In this document: one piece after another, positions 6,703-15,578 of the stretch | How the letters are laid out: every line of letters starts with the position of its first letter | How positions within the stretch are numbered: position 1 is the stretch's first letter | Assembly (NCBI GenBank): GCA_019217005.1 | Contig: JAHBNG010000154.1 | Span: 1-31,606, forward strand | Direction of reading: 5' to 3' | Source: Chloroflexi bacterium TSY | GTDB taxonomy: Bacteria; Chloroflexota; Anaerolineae; Caldilineales; Caldilineaceae | Length of the DNA stretch: 31,606 nucleotides | Notes under the pieces: model-generated | What the model was told of the DNA's origin: nothing | Databases searched by the model: none | The model's input: only the letters and a program-made list of their open reading frames with translations | Translations under genes and position numbers: made by a program

Positions 6703-7476
6703 ATGACACATCAACAAATCCGTAGAACAACCGGTACCCTCCTGATTTTGGGTGCCATCTTCGTCAACATTCCCTACACGCTGTTGATCTCAACATTTGA
6801 TTATCCTGATATCCTGCGGGCGCCAACAGCCGACATTTTGACACAATTTGCCGCTGGCGGATCCAGGCTCATCTGGACTTGGCTGGCTTTTGCTTGGGTC
6901 GGTCTACCGATTCTGTTGGGGATATTGTTGCTCCCCCAAGCATTGGCAGACGATAAGCATTCTCGTGGTCTGCTCATGGGCAAACTGGCCCTGTTCTTTG
7001 GTGCGACTGGCGCAATTGTGCAGATGGTTGGTTTGCTGCGCTGGCCCTTTGTTGTGCCGGTGCTGGCCCGTCTTTACACCGCGCCAGAGGCAACGAAGGC
7101 AACCCAGGAAGCAGTGGCTGCCGTCTTTCAGGCAGTGCATCAATATGGCGGTGTCGTTCTGGGCGAACACATCGGCCAAACATTCACCATCTTGTGGATG
7201 ATCTTTCTGAGCATTTGCTTGCTGCAGCAGGGAACATTTCCTCGCTGGCTCTCATGGGCTGGATTTGTGGCAGCCGGTGTGTATGTACTGGCACAAGCCG
7301 GATTACTGGAAACTGCCATGCCCGGATTCCCCGTTTGGCGCGAGGCCGGTTTGATCGGAAGCCTTTTATGGTTGGGCTGGTTAGGTGTGTTGGGTATCAC
7401 ATTATTACGACAGACAGAGAGTATCACTTATGCGTACGCGGGACAGAATCCTCAACACAGCGCGAACGCTCTTTAA
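6703..7476 (+). CDS. DUF4386-family membrane protein
   Basis: 257 aa from the ATG at 6703, chosen because GGAGG lies 7 nt before it; an upstream in-frame TTG at 6685 is unlikely. The protein has about seven hydrophobic segments, starting with the helix RTTGTLLILGAIFVNIPYTL and including LIWTWLAFAWVGLPILLGIL and SWAGFVAAGVYVLAQAGL. The GEHIGQTFTILW stretch after a central loop is typical of DUF4386 integral membrane proteins, whose biochemical role is unknown. First gene of an operon: its last 47 bp overlap the TetR gene in another frame, so the two are translated together. Expression should respond to the TetR effector. Confidence 0.82.
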   Translation: MTHQQIRRTTGTLLILGAIFVNIPYTLLISTFDYPDILRAPTADILTQFAAGGSRLIWTWLAFAWVGLPILLGILLLPQALADDKHSRGLLMGKLALFFGATGAIVQMVGLLRWPFVVPVLARLYTAPEATKATQEAVAAVFQAVHQYGGVVLGEHIGQTFTILWMIFLSICLLQQGTFPRWLSWAGFVAAGVYVLAQAGLLETAMPGFPVWREAGLIGSLLWLGWLGVLGITLLRQTESITYAYAGQNPQHSANAL

Positions 7477-8017
7477 TGAGCGGGGCACGGCAGCCGTATC
7501 GACCAATCATATTGCCGCGGCGCTCGGGATCAGTCCGGGGAATCTCTATTATCACTTCCGCAACAAAGAGGAGATTATTGCTGCGCTCTTTGAAAAGCTC
7601 TTTGCCACCTGGGGAGAACGTTCTCTGTTGCCAGCGGACCGCCTCCCCGTTTTGGCAGACTTTGATGCAGCGCTAGCCGCCACCTATCAACTGATCTGGG
7701 AGTATCGCTTTGCTTATCGAGAAATGGCAGTGCTGCTGCAAAAGGATCCCAAAATACACGCCGGCTATTTGGAGATGCGCCGACGCGGTTATGAGGGATT
7801 TGCGGCGCTCGTTGATACACTGGTTCACGCGGGCGTCCTAACCCGACCAGAGACCGAGCAAGAACTGATTGCGTTGACGGAATTGTGTTGGATCATCAGC
7901 GAGCAGTGGCCCATCAACCTGGAGTTGAGCGGCCGAGCGTTTGATGCGGATGGTATCCAGGAAGGCGTTGCTCTCATGCGGTATCTCTTTCGGCCCTACT
8001 TGGTATCTTCTCAATAA
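7430..8017 (+). CDS. TetR/AcrR-family transcriptional repressor
   Basis: 195 aa from ATG 7430 (RTRDRILNTARTLFNERG). The helix-turn-helix is canonical: VSTNHIAAALGISPGNLYYH followed by FRNKEEIIAALFE, residues ~24-56. The longer frame opening at 7385 merely adds the overlap with the upstream gene. The C-terminal ligand domain (FAYREMAVLLQKDP, ELIALTELCWIISEQW) resembles the TetR regulators found beside DUF4386 genes. It probably binds the two TAGAG-N6-CTCTA sites upstream of the operon. Effector unknown. Confidence 0.9.
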   Translation: MRTRDRILNTARTLFNERGTAAVSTNHIAAALGISPGNLYYHFRNKEEIIAALFEKLFATWGERSLLPADRLPVLADFDAALAATYQLIWEYRFAYREMAVLLQKDPKIHAGYLEMRRRGYEGFAALVDTLVHAGVLTRPETEQELIALTELCWIISEQWPINLELSGRAFDADGIQEGVALMRYLFRPYLVSSQ

Positions 8018-8171
8018 TTGTTGGTCTATTTCCGACCTTCAGGTAGTGGCGGAATCTGCTGGGTTTGACCAGGCGTTTCTGGGACGCTTCTTGCTGGTCT
8101 CGTCCCTTTTCATGGCGAAGGTACCTTACATCCCAGAACTCCCTTTCCTTGATTCAAAGGAGGCGTAAACA

Positions 8172-9194
8172 ATGAGCTATAAGCAAGTAGTGATTTCAGA
8201 ATTTGGCGGTCCTCACGTACTCAGGGTTCGTGAGGAAGAGACACTCCCCCAACCCAATGCTGGTGAAGTACGGGTACGGGTGTTAGTAACCAGCGCTGCT
8301 TTTACTGACACGATGATTCGCAAAGGCATCTATCCGGATGTCAAAGAAAAGCCGCCCTTTGCACCGGGCTACGACCTAGTTGGCGTGGTCGATGCGCTGG
8401 GCAATGGCGTTACAAACCTGAAGATTGGGCAGAGAGTGGCGGAACTCACCGTGATCGGCGCTTATTCTGAATATATCTGTCTGCCAGCACAGCGGCTGGT
8501 GCCAGTGCCCGACGCGCTCGATCCTGCAGAAGCCGTTAACCTTGTCCTTTCCTATGTTACGGCCTACCAAATGTTGCATCGAATTGCCAAGATAGAGCGG
8601 GGGCAGCGTATCCTGATTCACGGAGCGGGTGGCGCTGTGGGCACAGCAATGCTTCAACTTGGCAAGCTGCTTGACCTGGAGATGTATGGAACGGCATCCA
8701 GATCAAAGCACGATCTCATTGCTGACCTGGGGGCGATTCCCATCGACTATAAAAAGGAGGATTTTGTCGAGCGCATTGGTCACCTGACGAACGATGGCGT
8801 TGATGCAGTCTTTGATCCAATTGGTGGGGACAACTTCAAGCGTTCATTCAAAACTCTCAGATCAGGTGGAAAGTTAGTCGCATATGGTTTTTACAATGCA
8901 AGTATGGGGAAGGAGGGCGGCAGTATCATCGTGGAGTTCCTGCGAATACTGCTCTGGAACATCCTGCCCAACAGGCGATCAACCGCTTTTTATTCCATTG
9001 GTTCGTGGCGCAAGAAACACGCCGATTGGTTTCATGAGGATCTAACCAAGCTGTTTGCTTTGTTGGCACAAGGCACCATCAGTCCTATTGTTGCCAAACG
9101 AATGCCGTTGTTGGAGGCATCCCATGCACACGAACTCATTGAGCAAGCAAATGTCCAAGGAAAGATCGTGTTAATGGTGGACGCACAGGCATAA
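8172..9194 (+). CDS. Zinc-independent MDR-family NAD(P)H oxidoreductase (quinone oxidoreductase-like)
   Basis: 340 aa. The N-terminal GroES-like domain (QPNAGEVRVRVLV, PGYDLVGVVDALGNGV) lacks the catalytic zinc cysteines of alcohol dehydrogenases. The Rossmann domain has ILIHGAGGAVGTAMLQLGK (residues ~148-166) for NAD(P) and DAVFDPIGGDNF further on. This places it with quinone oxidoreductase / enone reductase-like MDR enzymes; the substrate is not readable. AAAGGAGG at 8156-8163 precedes the ATG. It lies 154 bp after tetR on the same strand and could be the last gene of that operon, a common arrangement for reductive detoxification. Confidence 0.88.
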   Translation: MSYKQVVISEFGGPHVLRVREEETLPQPNAGEVRVRVLVTSAAFTDTMIRKGIYPDVKEKPPFAPGYDLVGVVDALGNGVTNLKIGQRVAELTVIGAYSEYICLPAQRLVPVPDALDPAEAVNLVLSYVTAYQMLHRIAKIERGQRILIHGAGGAVGTAMLQLGKLLDLEMYGTASRSKHDLIADLGAIPIDYKKEDFVERIGHLTNDGVDAVFDPIGGDNFKRSFKTLRSGGKLVAYGFYNASMGKEGGSIIVEFLRILLWNILPNRRSTAFYSIGSWRKKHADWFHEDLTKLFALLAQGTISPIVAKRMPLLEASHAHELIEQANVQGKIVLMVDAQA

Positions 9195-9390
9195 ATCGAC
9201 TGTTTCGTGGTAATTGAGAAAATGTTAATTTGGGCTGGCATGGTGATTGCCAATGGCATGTTCTTTAGGAATGGGAATTTAATAACGTGAACAGTTTGTG
9301 CGAGATTAGAGACTGAGAGAATAGAGATTACAAGGGCCGAATCTCTCTATCTCTACTCTCACAATCTCCAAATGTCCAAGTTATTTACGG
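9195..9390. other. Intergenic stretch with a long imperfect hairpin
   Basis: Between 9302 and 9370 a purine-rich arm made of GAGATTAGAGACTGAGAG-type repeats is followed, after a GGGCC loop, by a pyrimidine arm that is its imperfect reverse complement. It could act as a terminator for the upstream oxidoreductase or be the relic of a small element. No gene. Confidence 0.4.
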
Positions 9391-9624
9391 CTCATTCCTC
9401 AATATCGGTATGGGGACGGCGTTGCGGATCTCCACAGCACAGACCCGGCTCAGGCTGCAACAGTTTGGTTGGCAATCGCTGTCTTGAATGGTATCGGTGG
9501 CGGTGTTGAAGTCTTGGGCGGCTTGTGGGTTTTGCTGGTCAGTTGGGCCGCCCTGCGCAATGGAGAGCTTCCCAGAGTGCTGCACTACCTTGGCGTCTCT
9601 ATTCGGTCGTTGGCGTGTGTGTAG
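9391..9624 (+). pseudogene. Membrane-protein fragment (DUF4386-like remnant)
   Basis: Without a start codon, the plus frame from 9391 reads DGVADLHSTDPAQA, TVWLAIAVLNGIGGGVEVLG, GLWVLLVSWAALRNGELPRV and LHYLGVS before degenerating into a TAG at 9622-9624. Two membrane helices and the WAALRNGELPRVLHYLG turn resemble the C-terminal half of DUF4386-like proteins. It is truncated at both ends, so it is a gene relic. The last bases overlap the promoter of the LuxR gene. Confidence 0.5.
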
Positions 9625-9630
9625 TATAAT
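9625..9630 (+). promoter_or_regulatory. -10 box placing transcription start at the LuxR ATG (leaderless candidate)
   Basis: A perfect TATAAT at 9625-9630 ends six bases before the ATG at 9637, and no ribosome binding site is present. Transcription would begin at or next to the A of the ATG. The -35 region is weak. The AAA ATPase gene at 23474 shows the same arrangement. Confidence 0.55.
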
Positions 9631-9636
9631 CGACTC

Positions 9637-12339
9637 ATGTCGACGCCAATCTTAGCGACGAAACTCTATTGTCCGTCGCTCCGGTCCAACTTTGTGTCAC
9701 GCTCCCGCCTGATCAAGCGGCTCAATGAAGGCCTGTACCGCAAACTAACCCTCGTCTCTGCCCCCGCGGGTTTTGGCAAAACGACACTCGTGCGCGACTG
9801 GTTGCGACAGCTTGACGTGCCGGTCGCTTGGCTCTCACTGGATGAGGGAGATAATGAGCTGTCGCGGTTTCTAATCTACTTGATCGCCACCTTGCAGCAA
9901 GCTATCCCCGGGTTTGGGCAGGCAACGCAAAGCCAACTCGAGTCAGGAGAATCTTTCTCATCAGAGACGCTGCTTACAAACCTCATCAACGAGATGACCA
10001 CGTCCACCAAGCTGGTGCTTGTCCTTGACGACTACCACTTCATCAAGGACAAGGTGGTCCATCAGGCTACGAGCTTTTTCCTCGACCACCTACCAGTCCA
10101 ATTGCACCTGGTGATCACTAGTCGCCATAATCCATTCTTACCATTGTCTCGCCTTCGAGCAAGGCAAGAAATGACCGAAATACGCGCAGATGATTTGCGA
10201 TTCTCGAACGAGGAGACACACGATTTTCTGAACCAGATCGTGGATGTAGAGTTACCGGACGAAGATACTGTTACCCTGACGCGCCGTACCGAGGGCTGGA
10301 TTACGGGGCTACATCTGGCAGCCCTGTCTATTCAGGAACGCATAAAGCGCGGCGAAGCACCCAACCGCTTTGTGGCTGAATTTGCCGCCGATGATCGCTT
10401 GATTACTGATTATTTGGTCGACGAGGTCTTGGTCCACCTCCCCGAAAATGTACGCACATTTCTACTGCAAACCTCGATCCTTGAGCGCATGACCGGTCCA
10501 CTGTGTGAGGCAGTTTGTGCCACGACAACCACAACCGAGTCGAGGAGTGGGCAAGAGACGCTGGAGCAATTGGAGCAAGCGAACCTATTTATCGTACCCT
10601 TGGACAACCGTCGGCAGTGGTATCGTTATCACCACCTCTTTGCCAACTTCCTGCGTTTGCGACTACGTGCAACAGAACCGGACCGCATTGCCGAATTGCA
10701 TCGCCGGGCCAGTCGCTGGCATGAGGCGGAGGGCATGCTTGAAGAGGCGATTCAGTATGCCGTGACGGCGGAGGACTATGAATATGCAGCACCGCTGATC
10801 GACGAGATTGGCATATCGAGCATTGTTCAAAAAGACCCCCATAAGCTGCTGGCTTGGGTGAACCGAATTCCCGCTGCGTTGCGTGAGAACTTTCCCCACC
10901 TCTGCATTTATCACGCCTGGGCCTTGACTTTCACTCGACAACCGGCAGCGGCTGAACAGATCTTGTCAATGGCCGAGTCCAATAAGCATCTGGCTCCCCA
11001 TTCGCCCATCGACGGATATGTCAACACGATTCGCAGCTACCTGGGTATCGGTGGGACGGCAGCGATCAAACTGGCTCAACAGGCACTTGAACAAATGGCT
11101 CAAGCCCCAAATGCAAAGTTGACCATGATTCACCAAGGAGCGGCCACCATTAGTCTCGCCGATAACTACGCGCTACAAGGAGATCTGTCTAAAGCCAACA
11201 AGCTGTACCACCAGGCCATCACGCCCAATCAAAAAGCCGGAAATATTTATGCGCTGTTGGGTGCATATTGGAATCTGGGCGATCTGGCACTGATCAAAGG
11301 CGACTTACACGAAGCTGTTGCACATTACCGGCGTGGGCTTGAAACATCCCAGAGATGGTCTGAGCAAGCCGACCGGGTGAATGTGCCTGTGTTGCCAGCC
11401 CAGCATCTTCATTTGAGATTGGGGATGGTCTTGTACCAATGGAACGAGTTGACCGAAGCGGAGCATCATGTCCAACAAGCGGTTGAGTTGTTCGAGTTAG
11501 GTGGTATGTGGGAGCGTATTGAAGGGTACAAAATCTAGGCTCTTTTGCGGCGAGCGCAGGGCGATGACCGAGCAGCGCGCGCGCTACTACAAAAAGCGAG
11601 AGCGCTCAATGATGACCTTGGCTTTCACAATCCTCGATCGCTGATGTGGCCAAGTCTCATTCACCTGAACCTGCTTCTTGACCCCCATTTCCTGGCCCAC
11701 ATCGAGCATTGGGTTCAAACCTGCAATCTAAGACCCGATGATCCGTTTGATGATCCGCCAAGCCCTGGCTATTTTCATCTGGCCCGTGCTTTGATTGCAC
11801 TTGGTCGCGACGATGAGGCGATGCCTTTGCTGGACCGCATGCTGAAGACTATCCTGTCCAAGAAGCGAAATGGGGAGGCAATCCATATCCTTGCCCTGCA
11901 AACCTCAGCCTTGCACGCTCAAGATGATTCAATAGCTGCATCGACTGCCTTTCGCCAGGCTCTCTATCTGGCCCAATCCGGCGGCAGCATCCGTCTCTTT
12001 CCGGACGAAGGCATACCGGTCGTCGAACTCCTATCCAAGGTCGATGCAGCCGACATTGACCCAGACTATCTGACCCGCTTACGGCAGGCAGTTTCGGCGC
12101 AAGTATCACAAAGCAACACCCCAATGTCCAACCCTCAAGCTCTCATTGAACCGCTCAGTGACCGTGAACTGGAGGTGTTAAGCCTGATGGTCAAAGGGCT
12201 GAAGTATCAAGAGATTGCTGACCAGCTCTTCATTAGCCTGAATACAGTTCGCAGCCACACGAAAAACCTCTACAGCAAGCTACAGGTTAACAATCGTACC
12301 CAGGCTCTTGCCAAATCCAGAGACCTGAACCTCCTGTAA
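9637..12339 (+). pseudogene. MalT-like LuxR-family regulator split by an in-frame TAG
   Basis: The full frame spans 901 codons. The N-terminal STAND/NB-ARC-like ATPase has Walker A APAGFGKTT (residues 42-50), Walker B LVLVLDDYH and the RRQWYRYHHLFANFLRLRL signature. TPR-like repeats follow (HEAVAHYRRGLETSQRW and others). The LuxR helix-turn-helix closes the protein (LSDRELEVLSLMVKGLKYQE, then ISLNTVRSHTKNLYSKLQV). Codon 634 (11536-11538) is TAG, and the frame continues unchanged as ALLRRAQGDDRAAR, so a single substitution (for example CAG to TAG) explains it. Translation as read would give an ATPase without its DNA-binding end. TAG serves as an ordinary stop in neighbouring genes, so recoding is unlikely. 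Transcription may be leaderless. Downstream comes the small protein paralogue, as after the first LuxR gene. Confidence 0.85.
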
Positions 12340-12440
12340 GGCTTTTCCAAAAAATAAAATACCCAATCCAACAGGAAAAGCCAAAGCCATTCCGGGGGGA
12401 TGCGTTCCATTTTATGGGTAATTTTTTTCTGGAATGGCCT
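12339..12440. repeat. Nested-hairpin repeat, copy A
   Basis: About 102 bp with ends AGGC and GCCT. The first hairpin is GGCTTTTCC...GGAAAAGCC, the second GCCATTCC...GGAATGGC. It begins at the stop codon of the LuxR gene. Copy B (28073-28175) is the same unit in reverse orientation, and a shorter copy C lies at 30135-30206. All three follow or precede coding regions, in the manner of REP-type elements, and may also terminate transcription. Confidence 0.75.
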
Positions 12441-12571
12441 AACGCTCTCATCACATCTTTTTCACTTCGACAATCACATCTTTTCGTTTGAAACTCCACA
12501 TTTTTATGTGGTGACTTTTTTCTCTGGCTGAGTATCCTTGAATACAAAGGAATTCTGACGGAGGAATGCCG

Positions 12572-12835
12572 ATGGACAATGCGAGAAAAGAGCCTTCACC
12601 CACAGTCTATGAGATCAAAGTCAGGGAACGTTTAGATGAACGCTGGCGGGAGTGGTTTGCCCCAATGAGTTTCATCTACACCGATGACGGTGGCACGGTT
12701 CTCGTTGGTTCGCTATCCGATCAAGCTGCCTTGCAAGGGATTCTGATCGGTCTAAGCAACCTAAATCTAACGTTGGTGTCGGTCAATCCGGTCGAAATGA
12801 ATGCAAAAGAAATTAAGTTCTTTACTTTCTGGTAA
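12572..12835 (+). CDS. Small conserved protein paired with LuxR regulators (paralogue 2), C-terminus replaced by IS sequence
   Basis: 87 aa from ATG 12572, preferred over the ATG at 12566 because GGAGG (12560-12564) lies 7 nt before it. It shares with the 982-1254 protein the pattern VYEIKVRERLDERWREWF, TVLVGSLSDQAALQGILIGL and LTLVSVNPVEM. Function unknown. The last residues (FFTFW and the stop) come from the left terminal repeat of an insertion sequence starting at 12820. Removing that IS and one AAGTT copy leaves the frame open through the short spacer into the next gene, so the original C-terminus is uncertain. Because the insertion follows the conserved core, the protein may still work. 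Confidence 0.72.
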   Translation: MDNARKEPSPTVYEIKVRERLDERWREWFAPMSFIYTDDGGTVLVGSLSDQAALQGILIGLSNLNLTLVSVNPVEMNAKEIKFFTFW

Positions 12836-14317
12836 AGGCTTGAGTGACAAAGGGCAAACCGAAAGGGGCGGAAAAAAGAATCCACCCTGAAAAAACGGGA
12901 TAAAATGTAAAAATAGTGCTCGGCTAGTTTAAGCAGCGGCATTGAGGCGGCGATGAGCGAGAACGCCTTTAGGTAAATGGTGTGAAACCGAGGCCTTTTT
13001 CCGAAAGTCAGGGTCGAGTTGGTCGGGAGTTGGAAAAAGAGCACTCGAGAGAACACGGCGCAGCCTGCCGGGAGTGGCTTGAGGCTCTCGATCCCAGTAG
13101 CCAGTCGGTATGGGAGGAAGAGAAGCGGCTAAATGGGAAAGAAGATTGCCAGCCAGCAGCCCCAGTTCAGGTAAGCGGAAGCAAGCCTCATCGGCATGAA
13201 CAAATTGACGATGTAAGCCAATCATCTGCTTGGAAGCCAAGGGGGGATGTTCAACAGGCCAGCGCTCCAGATAGAAAAGATAAATGGTTTCAGCTTGTAA
13301 AGCCATGACGGTCGCCAGAACCAAAGGTGTGTGATAAGCAGGATCCTGAAAGACGTAAATCGAATAGGTGCGGTTGGCTGTATCCACCTTGGTTGTCCTG
13401 GGGACGAGATTGTGCCATGCTTGATAGCGAATCAGGCGACCACTATAGACAAATTGACCAAACGAGTCTGGAGTTGTGGCCTCGAGTCGCTTTCCCTATA
13501 GCATCGAGAGAGCGGACGCACAATATCACCATATTCGGGTGGTCTGCCTTTTCCTTACGTTCGGGTAACTCATTGCGGCGCGCTGTGCAGTTAATCGCTT
13601 CCCGAAGGACAAATCGGTCGACGTCGCTTTCTAGCATTTCTCTGATTGTAAACCCGGCATCGACCACCGCCACTTCGTCTGACTCCAGTGATTTCTTCGT
13701 CTCTTTCAGCAGCTTTTTCCGAAACTTACTTTCCTTTGTGCCTACCTCGCATCTCATGATTGCCTTGAGCAGTGGCACTCGTTTCCCGCCTATCTCCCCG
13801 AGCTTATCATCACTCCAAAGATGAGCGGGCAATGCCCGACGAGCCGTTGAGTTATAGAGTCGGTTCACTTTCCCTGCAGCTTCGGTCGCCAGAACCCTGT
13901 GATATCTATGCTTTTCACTCGGTATCCTTCTAACTTTTTTGCCTCCCATTCCCCTTTCCACTCCACTTCTTCTTGCCACGATGAGAGCAGGCTTGCAATA
14001 TCCCATGATCCATATCGAAAGCTCCACCAGCTTCGCCGGAGCTCCTCATCTTCAAACCCGCTTTCACTCAATCCACTATGGATTGCTCCTCGACTTTTCA
14101 GAAACGACCCATTCATCATCGCCCACATCAGACGCATTACATTTACGTTTGTTCCCACCGGCGTTACTTGCAATACATTCATCAGTACTGCTATAGTTAT
14201 TTCTGGCGCGGTTAGCATTCCTTCCTCCTTTTTGGGTTCTCTACCTTTAGGATGAAACGCTAACCGCTTTTTGTCACATTTCTCACCTCATCTCTTTTCT
14301 TTTACCAGAAAGTAAAG
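12820..14317 (-). mobile_element. 1498-bp insertion sequence with DDE transposase
   Basis: Perfect 17-bp terminal inverted repeats CTTTACTTTCTGGTAAA (12820-12836) and its complement (14301-14317), with a 5-bp target duplication AAGTT (12815-12819 and 14318-14322). One transposase gene on the minus strand fills most of it. Length, ends and duplication define a complete IS. The family is not certain (IS4-superfamily-like DDE enzyme). Confidence 0.88.
12929..14218 (-). pseudogene. DDE transposase of the 1.5-kb IS, frameshifted
   Basis: GGAGGAAGG lies just before the ATG at 14218. The protein starts MLTAPEITIAVLMNVLQV. It then continues in three frame segments: to ~13873 (DITGFWRPKLQG), from there KVNRLYNSTARRALPAHLWS and VAVVDAGFTIREML (likely catalytic Asp), then GRPPEYGDIVRP, and finally FVYSGRLIRYQAWHNL, YLFYLERWPVEHPPLASKQM (likely catalytic Glu) and DADEACFRLPE-like C-terminal sequence. 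Three single-base losses (near 13872-13874, 13547-13552 and 13491-13493), all at short homopolymers, account for the breaks. Adding them gives a ~430-aa protein. Not active as read. Confidence 0.78.
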
Positions 14318-14362
14318 AAGTTCACAAAATACGAAAGAAAGATTCAAAGTGTAAGGAGATTT

Positions 14363-15262
14363 ATGATGAAAAAAGTGGCGCAGATAATCGGAGTCATCGT
14401 TGTCTTATTTGTCGTTCTGTTTGGTCTGGGCTATCTCATTTTGCGACCTAAACCACTACAGACACCGGAAGCGGTCAATAGCCTAGCCGAGTTGGAAGCT
14501 TATCTCGATGAATTGACCGGATACAATGCCGATTGGAATCAGACCGAATTAATTCGGACAAAGCTACCTGACTATGCGGAACTGGCATATGAACCAGGCT
14601 CACAGGGAATCTATACCAACGTCGGCTATATGGTGCTGGCTGCGGTCATTGAAGCGGTGTCGGGACAGGCCTACGAGCAATATATCACCGAGCATATCCT
14701 CAAACCGCTGGAGATGGACCAAACGGGTTTCCTCTACAGCGAAGCGATGGTGGCCAACGAGGCAGCCGGTGCGCATCCAAACGTTGACGTTCAAACGATG
14801 CTCTTACCGTTCTTGGTTGACAATAAGGATCGCCTCATACGCGAAAAGCATAACGGCGTTTTGTGGTTCAACCACATCTACTCCGACCAGAACGGGCCAA
14901 CAGGTCTGATCGGCCCCCCAACCGATATTGCCCGTTTTCTGATCGCATACCTGAACGGGGGTGAACTGAACGGACAGCGCATTCTGTTGGAGGCGTCCAT
15001 CGACCTGATGACCCACGAGAGTCATATTGCCGCCGGCAAAACCCCCGAGACGTCCGGTTTTGACGAAATCTATCATGGTCTCGGGTGGTTCGTCCTGCCC
15101 CAAGATGATGGCTTCCACATCAGGCACAGAGGAGGTGGGCCAGGATTTGCAGCCAACATGCGGCTATATCCTGACCGTAATTTGGGCTTGGTGATTATGG
15201 CCAACGGGACCTATCTAGACAGCCGTAACATTCTCGATCTCGCCGCTAGTCTTGATTGGTGA
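14363..15262 (+). CDS. Serine beta-lactamase-family protein lacking the SxxK region
   Basis: 299 aa. An N-terminal membrane anchor (IIGVIVVLFVVLFGLGYLIL, residues ~8-27) is followed by AELEAYLDELTG and then jumps to NQTELIRTKLPDYAEL. The YxN motif of class C beta-lactamase/PBP-like enzymes is present (YTNVGYM, Tyr84-Asn86), as is the third motif (HRGGGPGF, 255-262). The ~120 residues that normally lie between, including the nucleophile motif SxxK, are missing with the frame kept. The protein should therefore lack hydrolase activity: a decayed esterase/peptidase or a non-catalytic binder. AAGGAG precedes ATG 14363. An IS ends 45 bp upstream, so its original promoter may be lost. Confidence 0.75.
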   Translation: MMKKVAQIIGVIVVLFVVLFGLGYLILRPKPLQTPEAVNSLAELEAYLDELTGYNADWNQTELIRTKLPDYAELAYEPGSQGIYTNVGYMVLAAVIEAVSGQAYEQYITEHILKPLEMDQTGFLYSEAMVANEAAGAHPNVDVQTMLLPFLVDNKDRLIREKHNGVLWFNHIYSDQNGPTGLIGPPTDIARFLIAYLNGGELNGQRILLEASIDLMTHESHIAAGKTPETSGFDEIYHGLGWFVLPQDDGFHIRHRGGGPGFAANMRLYPDRNLGLVIMANGTYLDSRNILDLAASLDW

Positions 15263-15531
15263 ACGAAGAAACAGAGCATACCGTTTCCCCTGACTATATT
15301 GCGATGGCCCATGCCCTTTACGATTCGACCGTAAACGACGGCGCAAGCGTGCCCGATTCCGCCGAGCAGATATTGGATCAGTTACCAGATGATGCAGCAT
15401 TGCAGCGCAGCATCGTCTGGTTTGCGGTTTCGACCAGTTACTTGATATGCAACAATATGCATGCAGCGCGTGATGCGGCCAAGCGTGCCCTAGACGTACG
15501 CGGAACAATTGCCGATGCCCGCAATCTATGA
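15259..15531 (+). CDS. Small TPR-like protein, hypothetical
   Basis: 90 codons from the GTG at 15259 (or TTG 15256), overlapping the stop of the beta-lactamase-like gene, which suggests coupled translation. The sequence HALYDSTVNDGAS is followed by AALQRSIVWFAVSTSYLICN and AARDAAKRALDVRG, an amphipathic helical pattern like one or two TPR units. No known family is recognised. It could be a truncated end of a longer protein, given the decay around it. Confidence 0.5.
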   Translation: MNEETEHTVSPDYIAMAHALYDSTVNDGASVPDSAEQILDQLPDDAALQRSIVWFAVSTSYLICNNMHAARDAAKRALDVRGTIADARNL

Positions 15532-15578
15532 TTCTGGAGTGGCTACAGAGTCAGATGGTTTGGCTCACACCTTTATGC

